A DNA stretch of 12,499 nt from Propionibacteriaceae bacterium (GCA_031268065.1 JAIRXX010000327.1:1-12499), one strand, 5' to 3'; positions 1-5,763 are shown, counted from the stretch's first letter. Notes: a model not told the origin generated them from the sequence alone. Made by a program: numbers and translations.

Positions 1-172
1 AGAAAGAGAGCACCAGCGAATAGATCATGGCGCCGGCGGTGAAGACGAGGAAGCCGATGATCCAAGGTGAAATGAAAGCCAGGCCCACCAGCGCCTCACG
101 GCGATTGTATTTGACCTTCTGCCGGGGAGGTTTCCTGCCGACGGCTTTTTTGCTGGCGGTATCGGCGCTCAC
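1..172 (-). CDS. Sugar ABC transporter permease, N-terminal fragment (MalF/UgpA type)
   Basis: This is the first 57 codons of an inner-membrane permease of the carbohydrate (CUT1-like) ABC family; the rest lies beyond the left edge. It starts at GTG (172-170), chosen because a GGAGG Shine-Dalgarno (complement of 178-182) sits 5 nt upstream. After a basic cytoplasmic segment (SKKAVGRKPPRQKVKYNRRE) comes LVGLAFISPWIIGFLVFTAG, the hallmark first transmembrane helix of these permeases, with the usual FISPW..GFL pattern. It lies downstream of the substrate-binding lipoprotein gene on the same strand, separated by about 110 bp that contains a strong stem-loop, so the two are probably one operon. 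The EAA loop and most helices are outside the window, so the substrate cannot be inferred. Family assignment is firm from the N-terminal signature alone. Confidence 0.88.
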   Translation of the reverse strand, partial: MSADTASKKAVGRKPPRQKVKYNRREALVGLAFISPWIIGFLVFTAGAMIYSLVLSF

Positions 173-233
173 TGATGCCTCCAAGTGGTTTCGGGCGACG
201 CTGCCCTAGTTGAGAGAGTTAATTGCTGGAGCC

Positions 234-268
234 GGTTGGCGTGAGGCTGGGGGAGCCGCACGCCAACC
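234..268 (-). promoter_or_regulatory. Intergenic stem-loop between binding-protein and permease genes
   Basis: Positions 234-243 (GGTTGGCGTG) and 259-268 (CACGCCAACC) form a perfect 10-bp inverted repeat. After one A/G mismatch the stem continues with GGCT (245-248) and AGCC (254-257) around a 5-nt loop. It lies just after the stop codon of the binding-protein gene and before the permease start. No U-tract follows on the transcribed strand, so it is not a classical intrinsic terminator. In maltose-type operons such hairpins protect the upstream mRNA and let the binding protein be made in excess; that role here is inference. Confidence 0.75.
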
Positions 269-281
269 AGGCTTTATTCTG

Positions 282-1664
282 TCAGCTAACTATGTCGCTG
301 TAGGCGCTGTTCGCGGCGGATTGCGCATCCGCCAGCGCTTTGGTGGCGTCTTTGTCGCCGGACAGGTAGGAGATCAACGCATTGGACAATTCGGCCTTAA
401 TCGTCTCGCCCGCTGGGGATGAGCCGAATGAAGTGCCGAAACCAACGACGTCGTAATAGGCGGAGACGGTCTGATCGAAGCCCTCATTGCCCACTGGCTT
501 GACCCACTTGTCCTTGATCGCCTGATCGGCTTCCGGACTGCCGGTCATGATGCCGGTGTTCGGGGCGCCGTCCTGGGCACGGGTGTCGGAGCGTGCCTGG
601 CCAGCGGCCAACCAAGCGTCCAGGGTGGTCAGGTTGACCGCCCATGCGCAAGCGGCGACCTTGTTTTCGGCATTCGCCGGGATGACGAAGCTCTGCCCAC
701 CGGTCACCGCGAAGGGTTCCCCAGCCTTGGACTTCAACGGCACGGTCCACAGATCGATCTCATCCAGGTAAGGCGAGAGCACGTTCGGATACCACTGCAT
801 GTTCATCTCGGCGCCCACCTGGTTGGCCACATATTGGTTCTTGTCGCCGAAGAAGTCGAAGGTGTCGGAGAAACTCTTCAGCTTTGCGTAGCCGCCCTGG
901 GCGTCGTAGAGCTTCTTGATGTACTCGAAAGCGGGGACGTTCGACGGATCGTCCAGCGTCGGAGCGCCCTTGTCGTCAACGAGTTTGCCACCCTGGGACA
1001 GCACCCACATCTCAGTGTTGGAGTGCGCCTGCGGGTCGAAACCGATGGTTACCGGCTTGTCGTCCTTCTCCTTGTACATCTTGCCAATAGCGGCCAGCAG
1101 CCGGTCGGGGTCGGAGGTGTCGATGTCCTCGGGAACGACTCCGGCAGCCTTTGCCACCCGGTTGTTGATGATGATGGCTGGCGGCTGGAAGAACTGCGGC
1201 ACCGCGTAGATATTGCCATCGTAAAGAACATCGTCGATCACATTCTTGTAGTAACTCTTGGCCGGATCGACATTCTGGGCGGCGAAGCAGTCATTCAGCG
1301 GGGAGAGCAGCCCTTGGGCGGCATACGTGGTGACCAGGCGGCGTTCCATCTGCACCACGTCTGGAATGTCACCGCCAGCGGTGCGGCTGACGAATTTTTG
1401 CGAGTCAAAGGCGGTGGCGTCGAGCTGGATGTCCACGCCGGTCAGGATGCCTTTGGCATGTTCGAGGCGAGACGTTCCCACGTCGTCTGCGTTCTCGAAG
1501 CCCCAGGCGTCCAAAGTGCCTTCGGGAGTGCCGGCGAATTCACCGCCGCTGGGGGCGTCGGGAGTGGTGGGGGGACTGCTCGCGGGAGTGTCCGATGAGC
1601 AGGCTGATAGGAGGACGGCGGCGGCAGCGAGCGCAGCGAGGATCGCTTTGCGCGTGTTCTTCAT
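282..1664 (-). CDS. ABC transporter substrate-binding lipoprotein (carbohydrate-type)
   Basis: This is an extracytoplasmic solute-binding protein, 460 residues, anchored by lipid to the outer face of the membrane. The N-terminus shows a basic start (MKNTRK), a hydrophobic stretch and a lipobox LSAC with the acylated Cys at residue 22, followed by a Ser/Thr/Pro-rich linker (about 23-45). The body has features of sugar-binding cluster 1 proteins: a VVQMERRLVTTYAAQGLLSP segment, QFFQPPAIIINNRVAKAAGV (equivalent of the common YYNK.LF.KAG region), and VTGGQSFVIPANAENK late in the protein. The ATG at 1664 is preferred over the GTG at 1679 because a GGAAGG ribosome-binding site (complement of 1671-1676) sits 6 nt upstream of it. 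A permease gene follows on the same strand. A LacI-like palindrome lies 76-93 bp upstream. The substrate is not determinable; a sugar or oligosaccharide is likely. Confidence 0.9.
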   Translation of the reverse strand: MKNTRKAILAALAAAAVLLSACSSDTPASSPPTTPDAPSGGEFAGTPEGTLDAWGFENADDVGTSRLEHAKGILTGVDIQLDATAFDSQKFVSRTAGGDIPDVVQMERRLVTTYAAQGLLSPLNDCFAAQNVDPAKSYYKNVIDDVLYDGNIYAVPQFFQPPAIIINNRVAKAAGVVPEDIDTSDPDRLLAAIGKMYKEKDDKPVTIGFDPQAHSNTEMWVLSQGGKLVDDKGAPTLDDPSNVPAFEYIKKLYDAQGGYAKLKSFSDTFDFFGDKNQYVANQVGAEMNMQWYPNVLSPYLDEIDLWTVPLKSKAGEPFAVTGGQSFVIPANAENKVAACAWAVNLTTLDAWLAAGQARSDTRAQDGAPNTGIMTGSPEADQAIKDKWVKPVGNEGFDQTVSAYYDVVGFGTSFGSSPAGETIKAELSNALISYLSGDKDATKALADAQSAANSAYSDIVS

Positions 1665-1739
1665 AGGTTTTCCTTCCACGGACGGCAGGGCTGCGGTGCC
1701 CCAGCGAACAAGTTATCCGGGAGTCCGGATGTCTTCAGT

Positions 1740-1757
1740 TGTGAAACCCTTTCCACA
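1740..1757. promoter_or_regulatory. Candidate LacI-family operator
   Basis: The 18-bp imperfect palindrome has arms TGTGAAA and TTTCCACA around a CCC centre, with 12 of 18 positions symmetric. The TGTGAAA...TTTCACA layout is the usual one for LacI/GalR regulators of sugar uptake genes, and the site lies 76-93 bp upstream of the binding-protein start. No regulator gene is in the window, so the assignment rests on motif and context only. Confidence 0.45.
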
Positions 1758-1866
1758 TCAGATAGTGACTCTTTCGGAGAGGGCGTTCCATAACAATACG
1801 GTTACGAAGAGGCTTTTTTTGACCATCTGGCCAACCTCCGCGTATCAGCACCATTGTGAAACTGAG

Positions 1867-2107
1867 CTATTTTATGGCAACGATACCACATCGTTGCGGC
1901 GATTGGTACCCCAGATGGTGCTCGCCCTCTACCGGCTGGGCAAAGTAGCCCGGCTTTTCCAAGCTGGCGCCGTCTGCGGGCGGCAGCTGCAGATCGAGTT
2001 GGTAAAGCTGTTTTGCCGCAGCTGGCTCGAAATCGACCTGGGGGGGGCGCTGGCAGTCAGGCGGGAAGCAAGAGGCGGCTCGGGTGAGATAGAGTATGGA
2101 CGGTCAA
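1867..2107 (-). pseudogene. Possible decayed coding remnant, minus strand, no start codon
   Basis: Reading the minus strand from about 2042 to the TAG at 1867-1869 gives a protein-like stretch without stops, for example QVDFEPAAAKQLYQLDLQL and, further on, EKPGYFAQPVEGEHHLGY. Third codon positions are mostly G or C, as in neighbouring real genes. No start codon with a ribosome-binding site is present, and the frame upstream runs through a C8 tract (G8 on the plus strand, 2040-2047) into the tRNA gene. Either of two frames is open across that tract, so a homopolymer frameshift is possible. I do not recognise the family. It may equally be chance open frame in GC-rich DNA. Confidence 0.22.
1877..1897. 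repeat. Perfect 8-bp hairpin palindrome
   Basis: GCAACGAT (1877-1884) and ATCGTTGC (1890-1897) are perfect inverted copies separated by ACCAC. An outer pair ACCATCTGG (1822-1830) and CCAGATGGT (1911-1919) is also a perfect 9-bp inverted repeat enclosing it. It may be a regulator-binding site or an RNA hairpin in a leader of the transporter operon; there is no U-tract to make it a terminator. Confidence 0.5.
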
Positions 2108-2186
2108 TCCCCGGTTGGTCTTCCGGTAGGGCCCGCCTGACTTTGAATCAGGATTAGCGAAGTAGGTTCGACTCCTACCCGGGGAG
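2108..2186 (+). tRNA. tRNA-Gln, anticodon UUG
   Basis: A full cloverleaf can be drawn by hand. The acceptor stem is TCCCCGG (2108-2114) with CCGGGGA (2179-2185). The D-stem is GGTC/GGCC (2117-2120, 2130-2133) with the conserved GG in its loop. The anticodon stem is CCTGA/TCAGG (2136-2140, 2148-2152) around loop CTTTGAA, giving anticodon TTG. The T-arm is GTAGG-TTCGACT-CCTAC (2162-2178). Discriminator G at 2186 and the weak U1-A72 pair are known identity elements of glutamine tRNAs. CCA is not encoded (GCCGC follows). The variable region is 9 nt (2153-2161) and two residues link the D- and anticodon stems, making it 79 nt, slightly long for this class. It lies just upstream of glmU, a placement I recall from other Actinomycetota. 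Confidence 0.9.
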
Positions 2187-2196
2187 CCGCTATAGA
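2168..2196 (+). promoter_or_regulatory. Candidate glmU promoter with -35 inside the tRNA-Gln T-loop
   Basis: TCGACT (2168-2173) and TATAGA (2191-2196) are separated by exactly 17 bp and resemble sigma-70-class -35 and -10 boxes of high-GC bacteria. Transcription would begin around 2203, giving glmU a leader of roughly 75 nt. The -35 falls in the conserved TTCGA of the tRNA T-loop, so part of the match is imposed by the tRNA. glmU could instead be read from the tRNA promoter and released by tRNA processing. Confidence 0.4.
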
Positions 2197-2208
2197 GGAG
2201 GTATCCAA

Positions 2209-2229
2209 GTGGGCTTCGGCTGCCGATGA
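2209..2229 (+). CDS. Possible 6-codon leader peptide upstream of glmU
   Basis: A full AGGAGGT ribosome-binding site (2196-2202), stronger than that of glmU itself, stands 6-7 nt before a GTG that opens a frame of six codons (MGFGCR) ending in TGA at 2227-2229. An ATG at 2226 overlaps this stop. No function is recognised. The reason to list it is that such a strong Shine-Dalgarno is otherwise unexplained; it may also be chance. Confidence 0.25.
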   Translation: MGFGCR

Positions 2230-2285
2230 AACGGGCGAACCGATGGTTGAGCGCCGTGTGCGCAAGGGAGGTTACGCATGACTGA
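2226..2285 (+). CDS. Possible 19-codon ORF overlapping the glmU start
   Basis: The ATG at 2226 overlaps the stop of the six-codon frame in an ATGA arrangement, and the frame (MKRANRWLSAVCAREVTHD) ends at TGA 2283-2285, five bases inside glmU. Translation ending there could couple to glmU. The peptide is basic and matches nothing I know. It has no independent ribosome-binding site of its own, so it would depend on coupling to the upstream leader frame. Confidence 0.2.
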   Translation: MKRANRWLSAVCAREVTHD

Positions 2286-3732
2286 CGCCAATGTCGCCGC
2301 CGTGGTGATCATGGCTGCCGGACAGGGCGTCCGGATGAAATCCGCCCGGGCCAAGGTGTTGCACGAGGTTGCCGGACGGTCAATGATCGCCCACGCCATC
2401 AAAGCGGCGAATGCGTTGGCCCCGGATCGGTTGGTGGTCGTGGTCGGCCACCAACGTGAACAGGTGCGGAAGCATCTCGACCAGATCGCGCCCCATGCGC
2501 TGGTTGCAGTCCAAGAGCAGCAGCTTGGCACCGGCGACGCGGTGCGTTCCGGGCTGGCCGCGTTGCCGGATGTCAGCGGGGAAGTGGTGGTGACCAGCGG
2601 CGACGTTCCACTGTTGGAGGGCGAGACGCTGCGGCGGTTGGTGGCGGACCATCGGCAGGCTGGCAGCGCCGTCACGGTATTGACTGCCATTGTTCCCGAC
2701 GCCACCGGATATGGCCGGATCATCCGCGAAGACGGCGAAGTCGCCGCGATTGTCGAACACCGGGACGCCGACCAGGCCCAGCGGGAGATCGGCGAGATCA
2801 ACTCCGGCATCTACGTCTTCGATTCCGAGCTGCTCCGGGACGGATTGGCGGCGCTGACCAGTGTCAACACCCAGGGCGAGCTGTACCTGACCGATGTGAT
2901 CGCCTTCGCCCGTCAGCGCGGACTCCGAGTCGGCGCACACGTCCTAGCCGACTATCTGCAAGTCGAGGGAGTGAACAACCGCATCGAATTGGCCGCCCGA
3001 AACGCCGAATTGAATCGGCGCATATTGCGGGGTTGGATGTTCGAGGGAGTTACGGTCGTTGATCCTGACACCACTTGGATCCATGCTGGCGTTGACCTCG
3101 CCGCTGACGTGACGCTGAAGCCCGGCACCAGCTTGGAAGGGGCGACCTCAGTCGCGGCAGGCGCCGTCATCGGCCCGGACACCACCTTGATTGACGTCGA
3201 GGTGGCGGAATCCGCCGAGGTGGTCCGCACCCATGCCGTGCTCGCTGTGATCGGCGCCGGGGCCAGCGTCGGGCCGTTCTCCTATCTGCGCCCAGGCACG
3301 CAGGTGGGCGAGGGAGCCAAGATCGGCGCCTTCGTAGAGGCGAAGAATGCCCAGGTCGGCCCCGGCGCGAAAGTTCCACACCTCACTTACTGCGGCGATG
3401 CGGTGATCGGAGAGGGCGCCAATATCGGCGCGGGGACGATCTTCGCCAACTATGACGGGGTGGTGAAATCCGTCACCCATGTCGGGGCGAACACCTTCGT
3501 TGGCAGCGATTCGGTCTTGGTCGCCCCGCTCAATATCGCAGACGGCTCGTATGTGGCAGCCGGATCAGTCATCACCAGGGACGTCGGCGCGGGTGAATTG
3601 GCGGTGGCTAGGGGCCAGCAGCGCAACATAACTGGCTGGGTGGACCGGCGCCGTGCGGGAACTGCCACCCAGAAATCGGCAAACGACGTGGCGCAGACGC
3701 GCGATAATACCGACGGCGAAGACCAAGAATAG
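2278..3732 (+). CDS. glmU: Bifunctional N-acetylglucosamine-1-P uridyltransferase / glucosamine-1-P acetyltransferase
   Basis: GlmU makes UDP-N-acetylglucosamine in the cytoplasm by acetylating glucosamine-1-phosphate with acetyl-CoA and transferring UMP from UTP. UDP-GlcNAc feeds peptidoglycan. At 484 residues it has the usual two-domain build. The N-terminal nucleotidyltransferase shows AAGQGVRMKS (13-22) with K26 in AKVLH, QLGTGDAV, SGDVPLL and EINSGIYVFD. The C-terminal left-handed beta-helix has repeated hexapeptides from about residue 255, then YLRPGTQVGEGAKIGAFVEA, VPHLTYCGDA with the catalytic His at 368, and NIGAGTIFANYDG for acetyl-CoA binding. The nucleotide loop has V18 where Thr is common. 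The start ATG follows GGAGGT (2267-2272). A charged tail of about 30 residues follows the last conserved segment. The stop lies 7 nt before the prs start, so the two are almost certainly co-transcribed. Confidence 0.97.
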   Translation: MTDANVAAVVIMAAGQGVRMKSARAKVLHEVAGRSMIAHAIKAANALAPDRLVVVVGHQREQVRKHLDQIAPHALVAVQEQQLGTGDAVRSGLAALPDVSGEVVVTSGDVPLLEGETLRRLVADHRQAGSAVTVLTAIVPDATGYGRIIREDGEVAAIVEHRDADQAQREIGEINSGIYVFDSELLRDGLAALTSVNTQGELYLTDVIAFARQRGLRVGAHVLADYLQVEGVNNRIELAARNAELNRRILRGWMFEGVTVVDPDTTWIHAGVDLAADVTLKPGTSLEGATSVAAGAVIGPDTTLIDVEVAESAEVVRTHAVLAVIGAGASVGPFSYLRPGTQVGEGAKIGAFVEAKNAQVGPGAKVPHLTYCGDAVIGEGANIGAGTIFANYDGVVKSVTHVGANTFVGSDSVLVAPLNIADGSYVAAGSVITRDVGAGELAVARGQQRNITGWVDRRRAGTATQKSANDVAQTRDNTDGEDQE

Positions 3733-3739
3733 GATGCTG

Positions 3740-4723
3740 ATGAGCGGTAAGACCAGACCACTTGAACGACACTTGATGATTTGTTCCGGGCGGGCATTCC
3801 CGGAATTGGCCCAAGAGATAGCCGATCTTCTCCAAGTGAGCCTGGTCCCGACCCGTTCGCTCAGCTACGCGAATTCTGAGATTTACGTGCGCTTTGAAGA
3901 ATCGGTGCGCGGCTCGGACGCCTTCGTCATCCAGAGCCACTGCGCTCCGGTCAACGAGTGGCTGATGGAGCAGCTGATCATGGTGGATGCCCTGCGCAGA
4001 GCATCAGCGGGCCGGATCAATGTCATCTCCCCCTTCTATCCATACGGGCGCCAGGACAAGAAACATGCCGGGCGCGAGCCAATTTCCGCTCGGCTGGTGG
4101 CCGATCTCTACAAAGCAGCCGGCGCCGACCGTTTAATGTCCATCGATCTGCACGCCGACCAAATCCAAGGATTCTTCGACGGCCCAGTCGACCACTTGAA
4201 CGCCATCCCGGTCCTCTTCGACTATGTGAAGAGCCACTACGACCTGGGCGAGATGACCGTTGTCTCCCCCGATGCTGGAAGGGTGAAGTTGGCCGACAAG
4301 TGGTCGGACAAACTCGGTGCGCCGCTGGCGATCATCCACAAGCGCCGCGACCCGAACAAGGCCAACGAAGTGGCCGTGGGCGAAGTGGTCGGTGACGTTG
4401 ACGGCAGAGTCTGCCTGCTGGTGGACGACATGATCGACACTGCCGGGACGATCTGCAAAGCCGCCCAGGCGCTGAAGGACAGCGGGGCCAGCAAAGTGAT
4501 CGCCGCCGCCACCCATCCGGTGCTGTCCGGCAAGGCGATCCAGCGGTTGAACGAATCCGCCTTTGAAGAGGTCATCGTGACCAACACCCTGCCCGTATCC
4601 GAAGAGGCGTCGATCCCGAAGCTGACCGTGCTCTCCATTGCCCCAGTGATAGCCTCCGCCATTAAAGCGGTCTACGAGGACGGTTCAGTGGCAGCGCTCT
4701 TCAAACAGTACGGCGGAGTGTAG
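3740..4723 (+). CDS. prs: Ribose-phosphate pyrophosphokinase (PRPP synthetase)
   Basis: This cytoplasmic enzyme transfers pyrophosphate from ATP to ribose-5-phosphate, giving PRPP for purine, pyrimidine, His, Trp and NAD synthesis; in Actinomycetota PRPP also feeds arabinan precursors. The 327-residue product is normal length. Seen in order are FPELAQEIADLL, NSEIYVRFEESVRGSD (ATP site), RQDKKHAGREPISARL from R104 (flexible loop), DLHADQIQGFFDGP with the metal-binding His at 138, VSPDAGRVK, HKRRDPNKANEV, and the PRPP loop VDDMIDTAGT (228-237). ATG at 3740 is preferred because ATAGG (3729-3733) sits 6 nt upstream and the sequence then begins MSGKTRPLERHLMICSGRAFPE. An in-frame ATG at 3734 would add two residues, and the frame stays open further back into glmU. 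The next gene is 407 bp away. Confidence 0.96.
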   Translation: MSGKTRPLERHLMICSGRAFPELAQEIADLLQVSLVPTRSLSYANSEIYVRFEESVRGSDAFVIQSHCAPVNEWLMEQLIMVDALRRASAGRINVISPFYPYGRQDKKHAGREPISARLVADLYKAAGADRLMSIDLHADQIQGFFDGPVDHLNAIPVLFDYVKSHYDLGEMTVVSPDAGRVKLADKWSDKLGAPLAIIHKRRDPNKANEVAVGEVVGDVDGRVCLLVDDMIDTAGTICKAAQALKDSGASKVIAAATHPVLSGKAIQRLNESAFEEVIVTNTLPVSEEASIPKLTVLSIAPVIASAIKAVYEDGSVAALFKQYGGV

Positions 4724-4741
4724 ATACCCCACAAAGATAAC

Positions 4742-4783
4742 CCCCACAAAGTGTCCTCGCTGCGCTGCGGTACTTTGCGGGGA
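4742..4783. repeat. Hairpin repeat, copy 1
   Basis: The copy has 11-nt arms, CCCCACAAAGT (4742-4752) and ACTTTGCGGGG (4772-4782), complementary except for one A/C position, around a GC-rich loop containing TCCTCGCTGCGCTGCG. A matching copy lies at 4848-4899. The left-arm decamer CCCCACAAAG also occurs alone at 4727-4736. No U-tract follows. It looks like a dispersed intergenic repeat unit of the REP type, though genome-wide copies cannot be seen from here. Confidence 0.75.
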
Positions 4784-4785
4784 CC

Positions 4786-4812
4786 CCGAGGAAACGCGGG
4801 ACTCGGCTTTTT
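4786..4812 (+). terminator. Possible intrinsic terminator after prs
   Basis: CCGAG (4786-4790) pairs with CTCGG (4802-4806) across an 11-nt loop and is followed by CTTTTT (4807-4812). The stem is short and the loop long, so it is a weak candidate, but the position between prs and the rplY promoter fits. Confidence 0.35.
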
Positions 4813-4847
4813 CGGCAACGTTTTGGGCATTTCGGGACGTTGGCCGA

Positions 4848-4899
4848 CCTCGCAAAGTGTCCTCGCTGCGCTGCGCTCAGGCCAGGTACTTTGCGGGGA
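4848..4899. repeat. Hairpin repeat, copy 2
   Basis: The left part (4851-4875) matches copy 1 (4745-4769) at 24 of 25 positions, and the right part (4886-4899) matches 4770-4783 exactly. Ten extra bases, CTCAGGCCAG (4876-4885), sit in the loop. Arms 4848-4858 and 4888-4898 pair over 11 positions with one T/G wobble. The arms are conserved and the loop varies in length, as expected if the structure is what matters. Confidence 0.75.
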
Positions 4900-5012
4900 G
4901 ACCACGGGATTTGCCGAAGACGCCGAGTGGCGCAGGGGGATTGGATTTCAGTGTTGGCGCTGTGATGGAGTAATCTTCTGGCGTTGCCTGGGCGAGGGGT
5001 TGCGGCCCGTGA

Positions 5013-5041
5013 TCGACAGGGTGTCGCTAATAGCGTATTCT
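5013..5041 (+). promoter_or_regulatory. Candidate promoter of rplY-pth
   Basis: TCGACA (5013-5018) and TATTCT (5036-5041) are 17 bp apart, a good vegetative-type pair for a high-GC organism. The start would be near 5048, with a leader of about 83 nt before the rplY ATG. Two small perfect palindromes lie inside: CGACA-GGG-TGTCG (5014-5026) over the -35 and CGCTA-A-TAGCG (5025-5035) in the spacer. Confidence 0.5.
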
Positions 5042-5130
5042 TCGACTCCCGAGCTTTTCGCTGGGCAATGGTGTTCCGGGCGGCGTCCGGGAAATCGCAC
5101 AGTGCTTGGAATAACTGGTTGAGGAGAGAA

Positions 5131-5739
5131 ATGGCTGACATCACACAGATAGCTGCGGTATCGCGCACTGAATTTGGGAAGGGCGCTGCGAGGCGCACCC
5201 GAAGGGCTGGCTTGGTGCCAGCGGTGCTCTATGGACACGGCTCTGATCCAGTCCATGTCTCCCTGCCTGGACATCAGACACTGCTCGCCCTGCGGGTGGC
5301 GAACGCGCTGCTGTCGATCACCATCGACGGTGGCGAGGAGAAGTTGGCCCTGCCCAAGCAGGTGCAGCGCCATCCGATCAAAGACAATATCGAGCACGTC
5401 GATCTGGTCATCGTGCGGCGGGGCGAGAAAGTCACCGTCGAGGTGCCGTTGGTCGTCGTAGGCCACAGCGGCGATGACACCATCGTGATCGTGGACCAGC
5501 AGACCGTGGCGCTGCAGGTGGAAGCCACCCACATCCCCGCTGACGTCGTGGTGGACGTTGCCGGTCTGGAAGCCGGCGCCACCATAACCGCTGGCGACTT
5601 GAAACTGCCCGAGGGCGCGCTGTACTCCGGCGAGCCAGACGATCTCATCCTCAGCATCTCCGTGCCGCGTACACAGGCTGAAGAGTCTGCCGCCGAAGAG
5701 GGCGAAGCCGGCGCCGAGTCTGAGGAAGCCGCCGAGTAG
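5131..5739 (+). CDS. rplY: 50S ribosomal protein bL25 (CTC/TL5 form)
   Basis: bL25 binds 5S rRNA in the large ribosomal subunit; the long CTC form has an added C-terminal domain and a general-stress link in some bacteria. The product is 202 residues. The L25 core is residues 1-93, with FGKGAARRTRRAGLVPAVLYGHG as RNA-binding signature and HPIKDNIEHVDLVIVRRGEK at its end. A TL5-type beta domain (about 94-183) follows, with VVVGHSGDDTIVIVDQQTVALQVEATHIPADVVVDVAGL. The tail is strongly acidic, rich in Glu and Ala, as is usual in Actinomycetota. The ATG at 5131 is preferred over upstream in-frame starts because of GAGGAG at 5121-5126 and the MADITQIAAVSRTEFG beginning. pth starts 24 nt after the stop, and the pair is probably one transcript. 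Confidence 0.96.
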   Translation: MADITQIAAVSRTEFGKGAARRTRRAGLVPAVLYGHGSDPVHVSLPGHQTLLALRVANALLSITIDGGEEKLALPKQVQRHPIKDNIEHVDLVIVRRGEKVTVEVPLVVVGHSGDDTIVIVDQQTVALQVEATHIPADVVVDVAGLEAGATITAGDLKLPEGALYSGEPDDLILSISVPRTQAEESAAEEGEAGAESEEAAE

Positions 5740-5763
5740 GGCTAACAGCTGGCTGGTTCGGCT

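Larger units (their letters stand above)
1665..2107. other. Divergent intergenic region between transporter operon and tRNA-Gln
   Basis: About 440 bp without a recognisable intact gene. It must hold the promoter of the minus-strand transporter operon and that of the tRNA, but I found no convincing -35/-10 pair for either. It contains a LacI-type palindrome (1740-1757), a 7-T run (1814-1820), a perfect 8-bp hairpin (1877-1897) bracketed by a 9-bp inverted repeat (1822-1830 and 1911-1919), an eight-G run (2040-2047), and a protein-like open frame on the minus strand ending at 1867. Confidence 0.7.
4724..5130. other. Intergenic region prs-rplY with repeats and promoter
   Basis: No protein gene is convincing in these 407 bp. 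From left to right it holds the first hairpin repeat, a candidate terminator, the second hairpin repeat, about 110 bp (4900-5012) in which I see nothing definite, the candidate rplY promoter (5013-5041), and an approximately 80-nt leader ending in the ribosome-binding site GAGGAG (5121-5126). Confidence 0.8.

Noticed and set aside
834..1598. 254-codon open frame on the plus strand
   Set aside because: It is antisense to the substrate-binding protein gene, which has a lipobox, family motifs and a ribosome-binding site. The plus-strand product has no recognisable features.
2108..2186. Integration (attB) site at the 3' end of tRNA-Gln
   Set aside because: I saw no second copy of the tRNA 3' end elsewhere in the window, and no integrase gene. 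glmU follows in the conserved order.
3653..3739. Longer N-terminus for prs starting inside glmU
   Set aside because: The extra 29 residues are Arg-rich, unlike the family, and are the out-of-frame translation of the glmU tail. The start at 3740 fits the usual length and has a ribosome-binding site.
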